Shown: positions 9,140 to 18,251, counted from the first letter of the stretch. The stretch: DNA of 64,000 nucleotides from Bog-756 sp963734435 (GCA_963734435.1 CAVTHA010000007.1:132610-196609); one strand, 5' to 3'. Notes: a model not told the origin generated them from the sequence alone. Program-made: numbers and translations.

Positions 9140-11704
9140 TCAGGCTGCCTGTGCCGGGACCTCCACCGGGAGCTGGATCGGAAGATCGGCCGACGACTCG
9201 CCGACGCCGACGACGTAGCTGCCGGCCACCACGGTGGGCGTCCCCGCCGTGTCCGAGGCGAAGCCCGACGCTGGAAGCACGAGCGTTGCACGGGTGGTGG
9301 CTCCGGGCGCCGCGACGACCTTTTTGAAGCCGCGGAGCTGCTCTGGAGGCTCGCCGAGTCCGGACGGATAGGCCACATAGGCCTGGACGACATCGGCTCC
9401 GGACCGGGAGCCGATGTTGGTCACGTCGACCTGGACGCGGTAGCCCCCGGCCGGCAACGGGGCGACCTGCGCGTTCGAGAGCGCGAACGTCGTGTAGTCG
9501 AGCCCGTAGCCGAACGGGAACAGTGGAGCGACATGGTTGCCCTGATACCACCGGTACCCGATGTCGAGGCCGGTTCCGAAGTTCACTTCGGCGTCGATCC
9601 CAGGAAACTCAGGGACAGTAGACGCGGGCTGGGCGTTGGGCGACGCTGGGAACGTGATCGGCAGCCGCCCCGAGGGGTCGACCCGACCGGTCAGGACCGC
9701 GGCCACAGCGGTGCCGTCCGCCTCGCCGGGGTACCAGGCCTCGAGGACGCCGGCGACCTTCGACAACCACGGCATGTACACCGCCCCGCCGCTGTTGATG
9801 ACGACCACGGTGTGAGGGTTGACGGCGGCCACGGCGGCGATCAACTGATCAGCGTCGCCAAGGAGCGCGAGGGAGCGGTCGGCGCCCTCCCGCTGAAGCT
9901 CCCCGGTGAAGACGACAGCCACCGAGGCCCGTCGGGCGGCGGCGACGGCCGCGTCCAACTGCGCAGTCTCGTCGGCGATGCCGAACGCGGGGGCGGGATA
10001 CCCGTCGACTGCGAACCAGCGGATGGCGAACGTGTAGTACACCCCGGCCCGCAGGGACACGGCGGTGGACAGCAGGTCGGGAGTGTGGAGTCCGGCCGAG
10101 GACAGGACCGGTGCGCCGTTCATCGTCAGCCAGGTGTCGCCGACCTCGTGGAGTCCGATCCGGTAGATTCCGGATGAGCGTGGGGTGATCGTCTCGCTCC
10201 ACGAGCTCCAGTACTTTCCGGTGCCGGGGGTCGTGGCGGTGGCCACGGCATCGGTCACGTTCGGGGACAGGACGACGGCGACGTCATCCTTGCCTGGCTC
10301 CACCCGGTCGGCGTGCAGGCGTGGCTCGTCAGTGTCGAAGTAGCGTTTGGAGATGGTCTGACCGGTGGTGATGTTGCGGAGCGGGATGGAACGCAACCCC
10401 CCCTGGGCGTACCGGACGGTGGTCGTGGACCCGAGAGCGGACCGCAGGGCGGCGAGCGGAGTAGACACGAACGGCGCCACGACCGCCGAGCTGCCGTCGC
10501 CGGATGTAATCGGGTGGGTCGCCCCTGACCCGATTACAGCGACCGACTTGGTGCCGTGCGCCAGCGGAAGCACCGCGCCGGTGTCCTTCAGGAGCACCAT
10601 GGATGCCTCGGCCGTCGTGGTCGCCACTTGGGTGTGCGCCGGGGTGATGGCATTGGCCGACGGTTTGCCCCTGACGCGACGGCCGATGAGCCCGTACCGG
10701 AACATGGTAGTGAGCGTGGCGGTAACCGACCGGTTCAGATCGGCCACTGGGATAGCACCGGACTGGACCAGTTGGACCAGGGCGGCGGGCGAGGCGGGCT
10801 TGATGAGGGCGATGCCTGCCCGGAAGGCCGAGGCCGTGTCCTGCGTCGGCACGGCGGCGAGATCGGACCGGACGAATCCGGTGAACCCCCACGATGCGAG
10901 GTCGGCGTACACGGTCGGGTCGGAGCAGTCGTTGGCAGAGTTGACCGATCCATAGGAGCACATGATGGACGCAACGTGGGACTGCTGTACGGCTTCTTCG
11001 TACGGCGGGTTGAACATCTCGGCGAGTGCGCGGGCAGGGACCTGCTGATCGAGGATGTGGCGCGCTGTCTCTTGCGAGTACGCGGTCACGTGCTTCAGGT
11101 TGGCCATGGTCCCGGTGGACTGGATGCCCTCCACGTTGGCGACGCCCATGGCGCCGGTCAGCACCGGATCCTCGCCGAATGCCTCAAAGACTCGGCCGGC
11201 CTCTGGCACCCGGGCGAGGTTGAGCTCGGGCCCTTGGGCGGCGTCGATTCCCTTCGCCAGGGCCTCCTCGCCCAAAACCGTCCCGGTGGCACGCGCCATC
11301 GAAGGGTCGAAGCTGGCGGCCAGTCCGATAGCGGCAGGCAGCTGCGTCACACCGCGCATGTGATATGCGATTCCGTTCGGCCCGTCGGTGAGCGTCAGCG
11401 GCGGGATGCACAGCGAGGGGAGCCCGAGGTTGGTGTTCTCGAGTGGCGGCTCCGTCCGCAGGACGACGAACGACGCCTTCTGACCGAGCGTCATCCGGGC
11501 CAGGACCTCGGCGGCCAGCGACGGTGCAGTGGCATCTCCCTGTCGGGCCTGTGACACCCACGGGCAACGGGCCGCCGCGCCCGATGTCGCAGGTGCGCCG
11601 TCGGCACGGTGCGTGCTCACCAGGAAGGATCCTGCGATTGACGCGCCGACGAAGAGCGCGAAATAAAGGACCGGCCTGCGGATGAGCCACCGGGTGCTGG
11701 CCAT
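9140..11704 (-). CDS. secreted glycoside hydrolase family 3 beta-glycosidase
   Basis: The start is set at MASTRWLIRRPVLYF (11704), giving an N-terminal hydrophobic signal/anchor of about 25 residues; the product is then 854 residues. The GH3 (alpha/beta)8 domain contains LTDGPNGIAYHM, NLKHVTAYSQE (KH-type substrate site) and FVRSDLAAVPT, with Asp as the likely nucleophile. A PA14-like insert (RIGLHEVGDTWLTMNGAPV) sits in the second alpha/beta domain. The C-terminus has an Fn3-like domain with FPFGYGLDYTTF. The fold predicts extracellular release of beta-linked glucose or xylose units. It is co-oriented with the FtsX permease at 8924, 215 bp apart, as the second cargo gene of the 5.9 kb unit. 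Confidence 0.9.
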   Translation of the reverse strand: MASTRWLIRRPVLYFALFVGASIAGSFLVSTHRADGAPATSGAAARCPWVSQARQGDATAPSLAAEVLARMTLGQKASFVVLRTEPPLENTNLGLPSLCIPPLTLTDGPNGIAYHMRGVTQLPAAIGLAASFDPSMARATGTVLGEEALAKGIDAAQGPELNLARVPEAGRVFEAFGEDPVLTGAMGVANVEGIQSTGTMANLKHVTAYSQETARHILDQQVPARALAEMFNPPYEEAVQQSHVASIMCSYGSVNSANDCSDPTVYADLASWGFTGFVRSDLAAVPTQDTASAFRAGIALIKPASPAALVQLVQSGAIPVADLNRSVTATLTTMFRYGLIGRRVRGKPSANAITPAHTQVATTTAEASMVLLKDTGAVLPLAHGTKSVAVIGSGATHPITSGDGSSAVVAPFVSTPLAALRSALGSTTTVRYAQGGLRSIPLRNITTGQTISKRYFDTDEPRLHADRVEPGKDDVAVVLSPNVTDAVATATTPGTGKYWSSWSETITPRSSGIYRIGLHEVGDTWLTMNGAPVLSSAGLHTPDLLSTAVSLRAGVYYTFAIRWFAVDGYPAPAFGIADETAQLDAAVAAARRASVAVVFTGELQREGADRSLALLGDADQLIAAVAAVNPHTVVVINSGGAVYMPWLSKVAGVLEAWYPGEADGTAVAAVLTGRVDPSGRLPITFPASPNAQPASTVPEFPGIDAEVNFGTGLDIGYRWYQGNHVAPLFPFGYGLDYTTFALSNAQVAPLPAGGYRVQVDVTNIGSRSGADVVQAYVAYPSGLGEPPEQLRGFKKVVAAPGATTRATLVLPASGFASDTAGTPTVVAGSYVVGVGESSADLPIQLPVEVPAQAA

Positions 11705-11936
11705 ACGACCGGTCGTTGCTCCTTGCTCGTGCGGCGTCGGCGTACCCTGACCTGCCGGAGTGCCGTGGGTGCACCCTACGACGCGCAGGAAACCGGGTGG
11801 TGGACTTGGCGTTTGCTCCAGCTCGGCCTCTTGGACCCGGCTTCTCATCGACGATTTGCCGAGTTCCGGCTCCCATTAGCAGCGTCCAGATCGCTGGGTT
11901 CACCCCAATGCATGAGACCGCGATTAGCCGATTTCA

Positions 11937-11956
11937 ATCGCGCACGGATCGCGCAC
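11937..11956. repeat. 20-bp element-end motif, copy 2
   Basis: This is identical to the copy at 6262. It lies 48 bp before attachment-like copy B, inside the right end of the 5.9 kb unit. The flanking bases (CGACTCGAGCC after the motif, GATTTCA/TATTTCA before it) also match those around 55873. The ends of the two units are therefore related beyond the motif. Confidence 0.75.
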
Positions 11957-12004
11957 GAAACGACTCGAGCCAAGGACCGAGCGCGCTGCCACACGCGTCT
12001 GAGC

Positions 12005-12058
12005 ACTTTCGGGGTGGAGGTGAACGGACTCGAACCGTCGGCCTCTACATTGCGAACG
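12005..12058 (-). repeat. attachment-site-like copy B (54-bp direct repeat)
   Basis: These 54 bases are identical to 55944-55997, running from the anticodon loop through the tRNA-Ala 3' end and about 10 bases beyond. Only the 3' part of the tRNA is present here. The site is the junction between the 5.9 kb unit on its left and the 44 kb unit on its right. Apart from the repeats, 11705-12247 holds no recognisable gene. Confidence 0.9.
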
Positions 12059-12161
12059 CAGACCGGCTTCCTTTCTGACCTGCGAGAATTCCCACAATCC
12101 CGGCTGAACGGGGAATTCGATTCACGGCTGATGACCGCGATCTACCTCTGTTGTCCGCTCG

Positions 12162-12181
12162 ATCGCGCACGGATCGCGCAC
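12162..12181. repeat. 20-bp element-end motif, copy 3
   Basis: This is identical to the copies at 6262, 11937 and 55873. Its position relative to copy B matches exactly that of copy 1 relative to copy A (offset 5900 for both). The left ends of the two units therefore align without a gap over about 150 bp. Confidence 0.75.
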
Positions 12182-12247
12182 AAACGCCTTCGCAGACAAG
12201 TAGGCCCCCCTACCCACCGCTCCACCTCGTTCGACAGTAGTCCGCCG

Positions 12248-12532
12248 TCATGCCGTCCGACGAAGGTAGTCACGAACAGCCCGCCGAATGAGCTCGGCCT
12301 TCGTAATGCCTGCCTTCGTCGCCCGCTCGGTTGCCGCTCTTGTCAGCTCCGCTCCGAGCCGGACCGACTGGACCGGCGCCGCCTCGCGTTCGATCTGCGG
12401 TTGACGCCCGGGCCCAGGCCGCACCTTCGCCTTATCGAGGTGATACCCCTCTTCGGCTTCCGCAACAGCCCGCTCAAGGAACTCATCGGTGATCTCGCGA
12501 CCGGATGGGGTCTTTCCGTGAGTATTAGGCAT
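12248..12532 (-). CDS. ribbon-helix-helix antitoxin-like protein
   Basis: The 94-residue product ends in a compact RHH-type segment: VQSVRLGAELTRAATERATK, then GITKAELIRRAVRDYLRR. Basic N-terminal residues precede it. The gene's ATG overlaps the stop of the upstream gene (12525) by 8 bases, the arrangement expected for a translationally coupled toxin-antitoxin pair with the toxin first. The protein would bind the operon's operator as a dimer and neutralise its partner. It sits directly inside the left end of the 44 kb unit. Confidence 0.7.
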   Translation of the reverse strand: MPNTHGKTPSGREITDEFLERAVAEAEEGYHLDKAKVRPGPGRQPQIEREAAPVQSVRLGAELTRAATERATKAGITKAELIRRAVRDYLRRTA

Positions 12533-12776
12533 GGTCGTCCTCCCATCTCTTCAAGAAATGCTGGTACTGGCTACGCATCCGCATGGCATGGATCACGAGT
12601 GGTGGCGCCCCTCGTCGCTCTTGGACGATGACTTCAAGCAGATTGGCAGCGGAGTCTGGACCGAGATGGAGCGTTCTCCCGTCTCCGAGGTCAGCCACGG
12701 CCACGGCGTGGTCGATGGCATGGCGCATCTCCAGATCATCGATTCCATGCCTCCTGGCCGACTCATAGATCTCCAC
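12525..12776 (-). CDS. toxin-like partner of the RHH protein
   Basis: From the GTG at 12776 the product is 83 residues: VEIYESARRHGIDDLEMRHA, a central AVADLGDGRTLHLGPDSAAN, then LLEVIVQERRGAPPLVIHAM and RMRSQYQHFL. This pattern (short N-terminal helix, GPD-containing strand turn, VIHAMRMR strand) matches a widespread actinobacterial family of small toxin-like, BrnT/RelE-resembling proteins found beside RHH genes. I prefer 12776 because conserved sequence starts there. An ATG at 12872 would add 32 poorly composed residues. The activity is inferred from context only. Confidence 0.6.
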   Translation of the reverse strand: MEIYESARRHGIDDLEMRHAIDHAVAVADLGDGRTLHLGPDSAANLLEVIVQERRGAPPLVIHAMRMRSQYQHFLKRWEDDHA

Positions 12777-13000
12777 ACAGCTATAGCGTAATACGGAAAG
12801 GGTCAGAAGCTCATCGGCAAACCTGAAGGCCGCGCAGGACCTGGTGGTCGGCTTGGATGGCGTTTTTGGCATTCACACCCAGATCAAAGCCGCGGATGAG
12901 GTTGTTGGCACCCACAGGAGCAACCCTGCGGGGAAGGACCTGTTTACTCGCCCCCGCGGGCCACTGGTATCAGACCATCCCCACCGCCGAGCTGTCAGTC

Positions 13001-14390
13001 TCACCGATGCGGACAGAGGCCGTCGACCGGGTTGCGGACCGAGCCGTCTGGCATGAGCGTGTTGCAGAATTCGGCCCCGTCCAGGTTGGCCCATCGAGTA
13101 TCGCGCCGGTGAGGTCGGCGTTGCTGAGGTTGGCACCCGACAGATTGGCGTCAGTGAAGTTCGTTCCGTTGGCATTGCTGCTCGGCATCTGTACATCGCT
13201 GAGGTCGACGCCAGTCGCATCGGCCCCGACGACGGAGCCGAACCGCACGTTGGTCTGCGACAGGTCGGCACCACGCAGGTCGACGCCGTTCATCGAAGCG
13301 AACACGAGCGTGGCGTCGGACAGGTTGGCCCGCGGGAAGTGACCACCGGCCATGGTAGCGTCGACGAGGGCGGCACCATGGAGGTCGACACCCTCGCCGT
13401 CAGCCAGGTCGAGCACCATAGCAGTCATCTCCGATCCGGCGAAGTTCGCGCCCTTCACGTCCGCATACTGGATGATCGCGCCGGCTAGGTCCTTGTGGGC
13501 GAGGACGGCGTTCGGACACGAGGTCCAGGGGGTCAACCGGCACCCGCCGATCGTCATCTTGGGCGAGATGAACGGTGTGTCGTAGGTGAGGGCAAGGGCG
13601 AAGTAGGGATTGGTGTTGTTGATTACGAGAGGTGGATCCGCGCTCTGCGCGGTGTGCCCGCATCTGGCGATTGCCGCAGCGGCCGACGGCTGGGGGTTGC
13701 GGACGATCCCGTCGGGCATCGTCGTTTGGCAGAAGTTCGCACCGGCGAGGTTGGCACCGGTCAGATCGACGCCGGTGAGATCAGCCAACGTCAGGTTGGC
13801 GCCCGTCAGGATGGCACCGGCCATCTTCGAGGCTGCGAGCGAGGCGGAAGTGAAGTTGGCGCCCCGCAAGTCGGCGTCGGTGAAATCAGTGTTGGACCCG
13901 GTCACGAGCACCCATCGGCTGCCGGCAAGCTGGGCGTTGCGGAACGTGGCCTTGGTGGTGGAGGTGGCGTTGAGTTCAGCCCCCATTAGGTCACTGCTGT
14001 GGAGATTGGCGAAAGCAACGTCCGCCTGAAGGAGATTCACCCGCGACAGACTCGCACCGTGCAGGTCCGAGTACGCGAGAAGGCGCCCTGAAGGTACTGG
14101 TCGGAGAGTGAGGCACCAGCACACTTCGCGAACGCGTTGATCGTGCATCCGGCGATTACCGTTCCGGCCTAGACCTGTTTGCCCATCAGTGCCTTGCCCG
14201 CGAGGTAGTACGGGCTCGACGGATTGACGGTCACGGTTTTGGGGATCGCTCTCAGATCAGTCGTTATCCCGCCGACGACCGTTGTGTGAGTCGTCACACT
14301 GGCGTTGATGTCATGTGACGACCTGGCACCGCGGCCGCTCAGTAGGGCGAGTAGCGCGACCATTGGCAACCAAACTCTCCGTGAAGACAT
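13001..14390 (-). pseudogene. secreted pentapeptide-repeat protein, interrupted
   Basis: From ATG 14390 the frame gives a signal-peptide-like MSSRRVWLPMVALLALLSG and a segment ending KALMGKQV. An in-frame TAG (about 14170) follows, then readable sequence AGTVIAGCTINAFAKCAGAS. After a frameshift near 14090 the protein continues as a long A(D/N)LxG(A/T) pentapeptide array down to 13100. A second frameshift near 13098 (one G short) restores the natural end NLDGAEFCNTLMPDGSVRNP and PVDGLCPHR with stop at 13001. Pentapeptide arrays form a right-handed beta-helix. The array comes in two blocks, each closed by FC-T-MPDG-VRNP, so it arose by internal duplication. The secreted form argues against a gyrase-protecting Qnr role. 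Confidence 0.75.
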
Positions 14391-14465
14391 AGAGACATAT
14401 CGACCAGGAGGCAAGTTCACTGAACCTGTGGGGTGCCAGAACCGCTGGTCCGAGAACAGGTGAAA

Positions 14466-15100
14466 GACACCAATATTCCGAACGGATCGTTGAACTGGCA
14501 CTACGTGTCGACGTCGGACAACAACGTTGAGATCTTGATCCTGCGCCACCAGGTTCGCATTCTCGAACGTCAGCTCCATGCCGGAGTCCGCTATCGCCCG
14601 GCGGATCGGGCCATCCTTGCCGCGCTCAGTCGATTGCTTCCTCGCACGCGTTGGCGATCCTTCCTGGTCACTCCCGACACGCTGCTGCGCTGGCACCGCG
14701 AAGCAGCCAAGGTCAAGTGGCGCCGATGGCGAAATCACCGAGGTCCGGGTCGACCATCAGTGGCAGACCACATCGTCACACTTATCGTGCGCCTCGGTCG
14801 GGAGAACCGAAGGTGGGGATGCGTGCGAATTCAAGGCGAGCTTCGCAAACTCGGGATCCGGGTCTCGGTCAGCTTGATCCGGCGGATCCTGTGCCGACAT
14901 GGTCTTGGACCCCCGCACGGGGCGGACACACCTGGACAGAGTTCCTTCGTGCCCAGGCTCACAGCGTGCAGGCCACGGACTTCTTCACCGTGAACACGTC
15001 GGTTTCAAGCAGCTCTACGTACTCTTCATCATCGAGCTGTCGACACGAGAGTGGACCGCGAGCGCTTTGACGTCTCCCGGGGCACCTGGCATGGTCGATG
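14466..15100 (+). pseudogene. transposase remnant, 5' two-thirds (rve-type DDE element)
   Basis: The reading frame carries NVEILILRHQVRILERQLHA, RSFLVTPDTLLRWHREAAKV and GRENRRWGCVRIQGELRKLG, the N-terminal HTH region of the local insertion-sequence transposases. It then shifts frame near 14920 to reach QLYVLFIIELSTREWTA, the start of the catalytic domain. The rest of the DDE core is missing. It lies immediately left of the hydrolase gene at 15113. Confidence 0.75.
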
Positions 15101-15112
15101 CGTCCTGCCCGC

Positions 15113-16006
15113 TCAAGTGGGGAACGATACTTGCGCCGCTTCCGCCAGGAGCGAAGCTCGATCCGCCGCGAGGATGTACCCGGCGGCTATGGCCCGGTCG
15201 AGGTCGGTGGTGTAGGCGGCGACGTAGCCGGCCTTCGTCCTGTAGAGCGCCACCAGCGTCTGTGGACTGAACGGGACCGTGGACCCGAACAGGCCGCAGA
15301 GCTCGCTGCTGCCTTGCGGTGGAGCACCGCTCAACGTCGACACCGGCACGTCTACCGCGGGGGTGCGGACACCACCCACCACGTTCCCGTGGGCGTCCAG
15401 CGCCAGCTTGGGAGGGTCGGCGGAGGAAAGAGTGAACGGCTTCGGCGAGGGCGGCTGCGTCCCGTCGTCCACCCAGTGCAGGAAGGCGACGAACGCGGCC
15501 TGGGCCACCTCGTGCTGAGGGCCCGAGTTGACCGCGGTGGTGCAGCCGAGGAGGGAAGCGGCCGACCCCACTTCGTAGGCATCGGCGTGTGATGTTCCGG
15601 CCACTTCCCACGTCCGGATCCTGGAGGTGTTCGGCTGCTGTGCCGCCGCGTAGCCGAGCTGGATCAGGTCCGTCTGGGTCTCGATCATGAAGACGGGAAC
15701 GTCGAGGTCGGTCCGGATGCGCACATTGCCGCTGATCGTGAACGAGTAGGCGGTGCCCGAAGCGAAGTACTCCAGCTCCACGTAGCCGTGGGCGGCCAGA
15801 TCGGTGGGATTGGCGGACACCGGCTCGATGATGTGTCCCGTGGCCGGAGGGGTGCTGAACACCGCCGGCGCTCGCCAACCGGTTGGCTCCGCTGATGTCG
15901 TCGCTGGGGAGGACGTGGCCGCGCTTCCGCACGCGGCCAGGGCTCCGGCGACGACCAGGAGGACGGCACTCAATTTGCCCGCGTGGCTCGCGGTGCGGTG
16001 ATCCAC
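15113..16006 (-). CDS. alpha/beta-hydrolase-domain lipoprotein, probably internally deleted
   Basis: From GTG 16006 the 297-residue product begins with a lipoprotein signal, ending in the lipobox LAAC (SAVLLVVAGALAAC). The body matches the secreted 'alpha/beta hydrolase domain' family: GYVELEYFASGTAYSF at the start, VPVFMIETQTDLIQLGYA, TWEVAGTSHADAYEVG with the likely catalytic His, and a C-terminal YILAADRASLLAEAA. Family members are usually near 450-500 residues and contain a nucleophile-elbow region between the first two motifs. Here that region is absent without loss of frame. It was probably excised, so the enzyme is likely inactive. It is flanked by two plus-strand transposase remnants. 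Confidence 0.7.
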   Translation of the reverse strand: MDHRTASHAGKLSAVLLVVAGALAACGSAATSSPATTSAEPTGWRAPAVFSTPPATGHIIEPVSANPTDLAAHGYVELEYFASGTAYSFTISGNVRIRTDLDVPVFMIETQTDLIQLGYAAAQQPNTSRIRTWEVAGTSHADAYEVGSAASLLGCTTAVNSGPQHEVAQAAFVAFLHWVDDGTQPPSPKPFTLSSADPPKLALDAHGNVVGGVRTPAVDVPVSTLSGAPPQGSSELCGLFGSTVPFSPQTLVALYRTKAGYVAAYTTDLDRAIAAGYILAADRASLLAEAAQVSFPT

Positions 16007-16230
16007 GGTTCGTTCCCAGCCCTCCCCGAGAGGGTACCAACAGAGCGCCACGACGTGGCTCGGACCCAGGGGCAGAGTAGCGCCCGCGTCCGGGGCGCGG
16101 CTGGAGCGAGCAGTGGCACGATGCGGTGGCAACGCTCCACTCATAGTGCCCTGGCCTGTTTTCTCGTAGGTCAGGTCATCCGCTTCTCCGCCAGAGCCTC
16201 AGCGGATTATTAGGTTGTAGCGCTCGCACA

Positions 16231-16830
16231 GGCCGGGACCATGCTGGCCTGCGACTTCTTCACCGTCGACACGGTCTTGCTTCGCCGTCTCTACGCGCTG
16301 TTCTTCATCGAGATCGACACCCGGAGGATCTACTTCTGCGGGGTCAGCTCCAATCCGGTGGGAGAGTCGGTTGTCCAGCAGGCCCGGAATCTGAGTTCAG
16401 GCCTCACTGGACGTTCCCGGGCAGCCAAGTTCCTGATCCGGGACGGAGATACGAAGTTCACGGCCAGTTTCGACGAGGTGTTCCGCACCGAGGACATCAG
16501 GGTCATCAAGACGCCTGTTCGTTCTCCGCGAGCGAACGCATTCGCCGAGCGTTTCGTCAGCACCGCCGTCGAGAGTGCACTGATCGGCTCCTCATCTTCA
16601 GTCGGCGCCATCTCGAGCAGGTGCTGGCTGAGTATGCCTCTCATTACAACGAGCACCACCCGCATCGGGCTCTCGACCAGCAGGCACCCGGACCTTGAAG
16701 GTCGCGCCGTACCCGTTTGACAAGCCCGATCCGACACGGGTACGTCGTAGCGAGGTCCTCGGAGGCATCATTCACGAATACCGACTCGCTCGCATGACCA
16801 GGTCGGATGAGTATTCGGCACGCACAAGGT
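16231..16830 (+). pseudogene. transposase remnant, 3' part with DDE core
   Basis: It starts inside the catalytic domain (MLACDFFTVDTVLLRRLYAL, first Asp). It continues with FLIRDGDTKFTASFDEVF (second Asp) and SPRANAFAERFVST (Glu). A frameshift near 16570 follows, then RLLIFSRRHLEQVLAEYASH and VLGGIIHEYRLAR. The 5' part is missing. The sequence after the stop, ending GAGTATTCGGCACGCAC, is the reverse complement of 21118-21140 and so marks the element terminus. It overlaps in content with the remnant at 14466, so the two are separate copies, not one interrupted element. Confidence 0.8.
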
Positions 16831-16963
16831 AGAGAACGGTGAGGGCCAAGGACGGAGCATCTTGGCCCTCTGCCAGCGAGTACGAAACGTGTTCGTCCTC
16901 TGCTCGGAGGAGTTCCCGGCACCGGTCCGGCTGGCCTGCCATACCAGGAGCATTCCGGATTGC

Positions 16964-16991
16964 TTGAAATCTTATCGTATCCCGATATACT
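16964..16991 (+). promoter_or_regulatory. near-consensus sigma-70-type promoter
   Basis: TTGAAA (16964-16969), a 16-bp spacer and TATACT (16986-16991) lie in a locally AT-rich patch 35 bases upstream of the ATG at 17026. The 28-bp composition is unlike the GC-rich surroundings. Confidence 0.6.
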
Positions 16992-17025
16992 CTTTATACG
17001 AGAGAACTACAAAGGATGGCAGCAC

Positions 17026-17301
17026 ATGGTGGTGGTCCTTGAACTTGTGATCGCGTTCCTGGTGTTCGTGCTCGGAGTCGTCGCCACGGCCGGGCTCTTT
17101 GTCGGCCTCCTGGGCTGTCTCGGGGTGGTCTTTCATGTCGCCCGCTGCAAGCGTTGCGGACATCTCTGGTTCAGCTCGACAACAGAGCCACCACAGTCGT
17201 GCTCCTCTTGCAACCATCCATGGCTGCTCCACCCGCTTCATGCCTTCGATCGAGAAGAAATGTTTCAGGGGACCGGCGACTCAGCCACGGCCAACCACTG
17301 A
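17026..17301 (+). CDS. small membrane protein with a zinc-ribbon tail
   Basis: Start ATG 17026 follows AAAGGA at about 10 bases. The 91-residue product has one or two N-terminal membrane segments (LELVIAFLVFVLGVVATAGL and the following FVGLLGCLGVVF). A CKRCGH...CSSCNHPW module follows, a four-cysteine zinc ribbon. The membrane segment plus short cytoplasmic ribbon suggests a membrane-tethered adaptor rather than an enzyme. I do not recognise a named family. It is convergent with the MarR-DUF488 gene, which ends 17 bp away. Confidence 0.65.
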   Translation: MVVVLELVIAFLVFVLGVVATAGLFVGLLGCLGVVFHVARCKRCGHLWFSSTTEPPQSCSSCNHPWLLHPLHAFDREEMFQGTGDSATANH

Positions 17302-17317
17302 TGGCCTCAGCGAAAGC

Positions 17318-18130
17318 TCAGTCGTCTGCGAGCATGCTTTGGAGCACGGCCGCGCCCGAACGTTCGAGGTCCTTGGTGGCGGTCACCAGAATAACTGGCC
17401 CCTTTTCCGTTTGGATGCGCAGCTCCTGGAGCGCATCGGAGGCGGCGCCCGTGGTGAGCTCACGGCGATAGCGTCGAGTGAATTCGGCAAATCGCTCGGG
17501 CTCGTGTCCGTACCATTTGCGCAGCTCGGTGCTCGGGGCGAGGTCTTTCAACCAGTCTTCGAAGCGAGCACCATCGCGCCGGATCCCCCGAGGCCACAGC
17601 CGGTCAACCAGAATGGTCCGAGCGGTCCTGGTCGGCATGGCGTCATAGACGCGGGCGATCTGAACGTCGCCGGGCTGAAGGTCGGGCTGGTCGGCCAGCG
17701 CACCGGGGAAGCCGTGCAACCGCTGCACCGGGGCCAGTCCCTTCCACGCGCCGGGGACTCTGAGCGCGAGCCGCTCGAGTTCCTCCAGGTGGAGAGCGGA
17801 GAGCGCCTCGAGACGCTCAGCCCCCGCCTTGGTGAGCTGTAACCGCACGACACGATGGTCTTCGGGATCTCGAGTACGAGTGACCAGGCCGGCAGCATCG
17901 GCCCGGTCGACGAGGCCCACCGTGCTGTGATGGCGCAAAAGGAGATAGTCGGCGACCTCGCCGATGGTGGGGCCGCGGGGATCGCCATGCCCACGGATGG
18001 CCAGAAGCAACTGATGCTGGGCCGGAGTCAGCCCGGCGGCCTGGGCCTGCTGCTCGCTCCAGCGCTCGAAATGGCGCAAACCGGTCCGCAGCGCCAGCAG
18101 CCGGGCGTAGGCCTCGTCGGGCAACGTCAT
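17318..18130 (-). CDS. MarR-family regulator fused to a DUF488 domain
   Basis: Start ATG 18130 is preceded by GAGGGG. Residues ~1-140 form a winged-helix MarR domain (LTPAQHQLLLAIRGHGDPRG, VADYLLLRHHSTVGLVDRAD, DPEDHRVVRLQLTKAG). Residues ~155-270 are a DUF488 domain (VYDAMPTRTARTILVDRLWP, RGIRRDG, LRKWYGHEPERFAEFTRRYR, GPVILVTATKDLERS). DUF488 proteins are small, uncharacterised proteins often linked to stress. The fusion suggests the DUF488 part modulates or is delivered with the repressor. A perfect palindrome lies 14 bases upstream of the start, facing the divergent ClC gene. Confidence 0.88.
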   Translation of the reverse strand: MTLPDEAYARLLALRTGLRHFERWSEQQAQAAGLTPAQHQLLLAIRGHGDPRGPTIGEVADYLLLRHHSTVGLVDRADAAGLVTRTRDPEDHRVVRLQLTKAGAERLEALSALHLEELERLALRVPGAWKGLAPVQRLHGFPGALADQPDLQPGDVQIARVYDAMPTRTARTILVDRLWPRGIRRDGARFEDWLKDLAPSTELRKWYGHEPERFAEFTRRYRRELTTGAASDALQELRIQTEKGPVILVTATKDLERSGAAVLQSMLADD

Positions 18131-18143
18131 CCCCTCTACGATA

Positions 18144-18160
18144 TCATCGTGCCACGATGA
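18144..18160. promoter_or_regulatory. perfect 17-bp palindrome, likely MarR operator
   Basis: TCATCGTGCCACGATGA has 8-bp arms around a single central base. It is located between the MarR-DUF488 start (18130) and the ClC start (18252). Size and symmetry fit MarR-dimer sites, so autoregulation and control of the divergent channel gene are both plausible. Confidence 0.65.
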
Positions 18161-18251
18161 ATACCACCTCCGGCCCTGTTCGGGCGCGCCCTCTTCACTC
18201 GTCAAGTCATTGCATCGGACGGCCGCGCCGATTCGACGATCTGGGTCGAGC

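Noticed and set aside
12525..12872. Longer toxin-like protein from ATG 12872
   Set aside because: The extra 32 residues are unlike the family, whose conserved sequence begins at VEIYES (GTG 12776). No ribosome-binding site favours the longer form.
14433..16830. One insertion sequence interrupted by the hydrolase gene
   Set aside because: The two transposase pieces overlap in content (both contain the start of the DDE core), so they are different copies.
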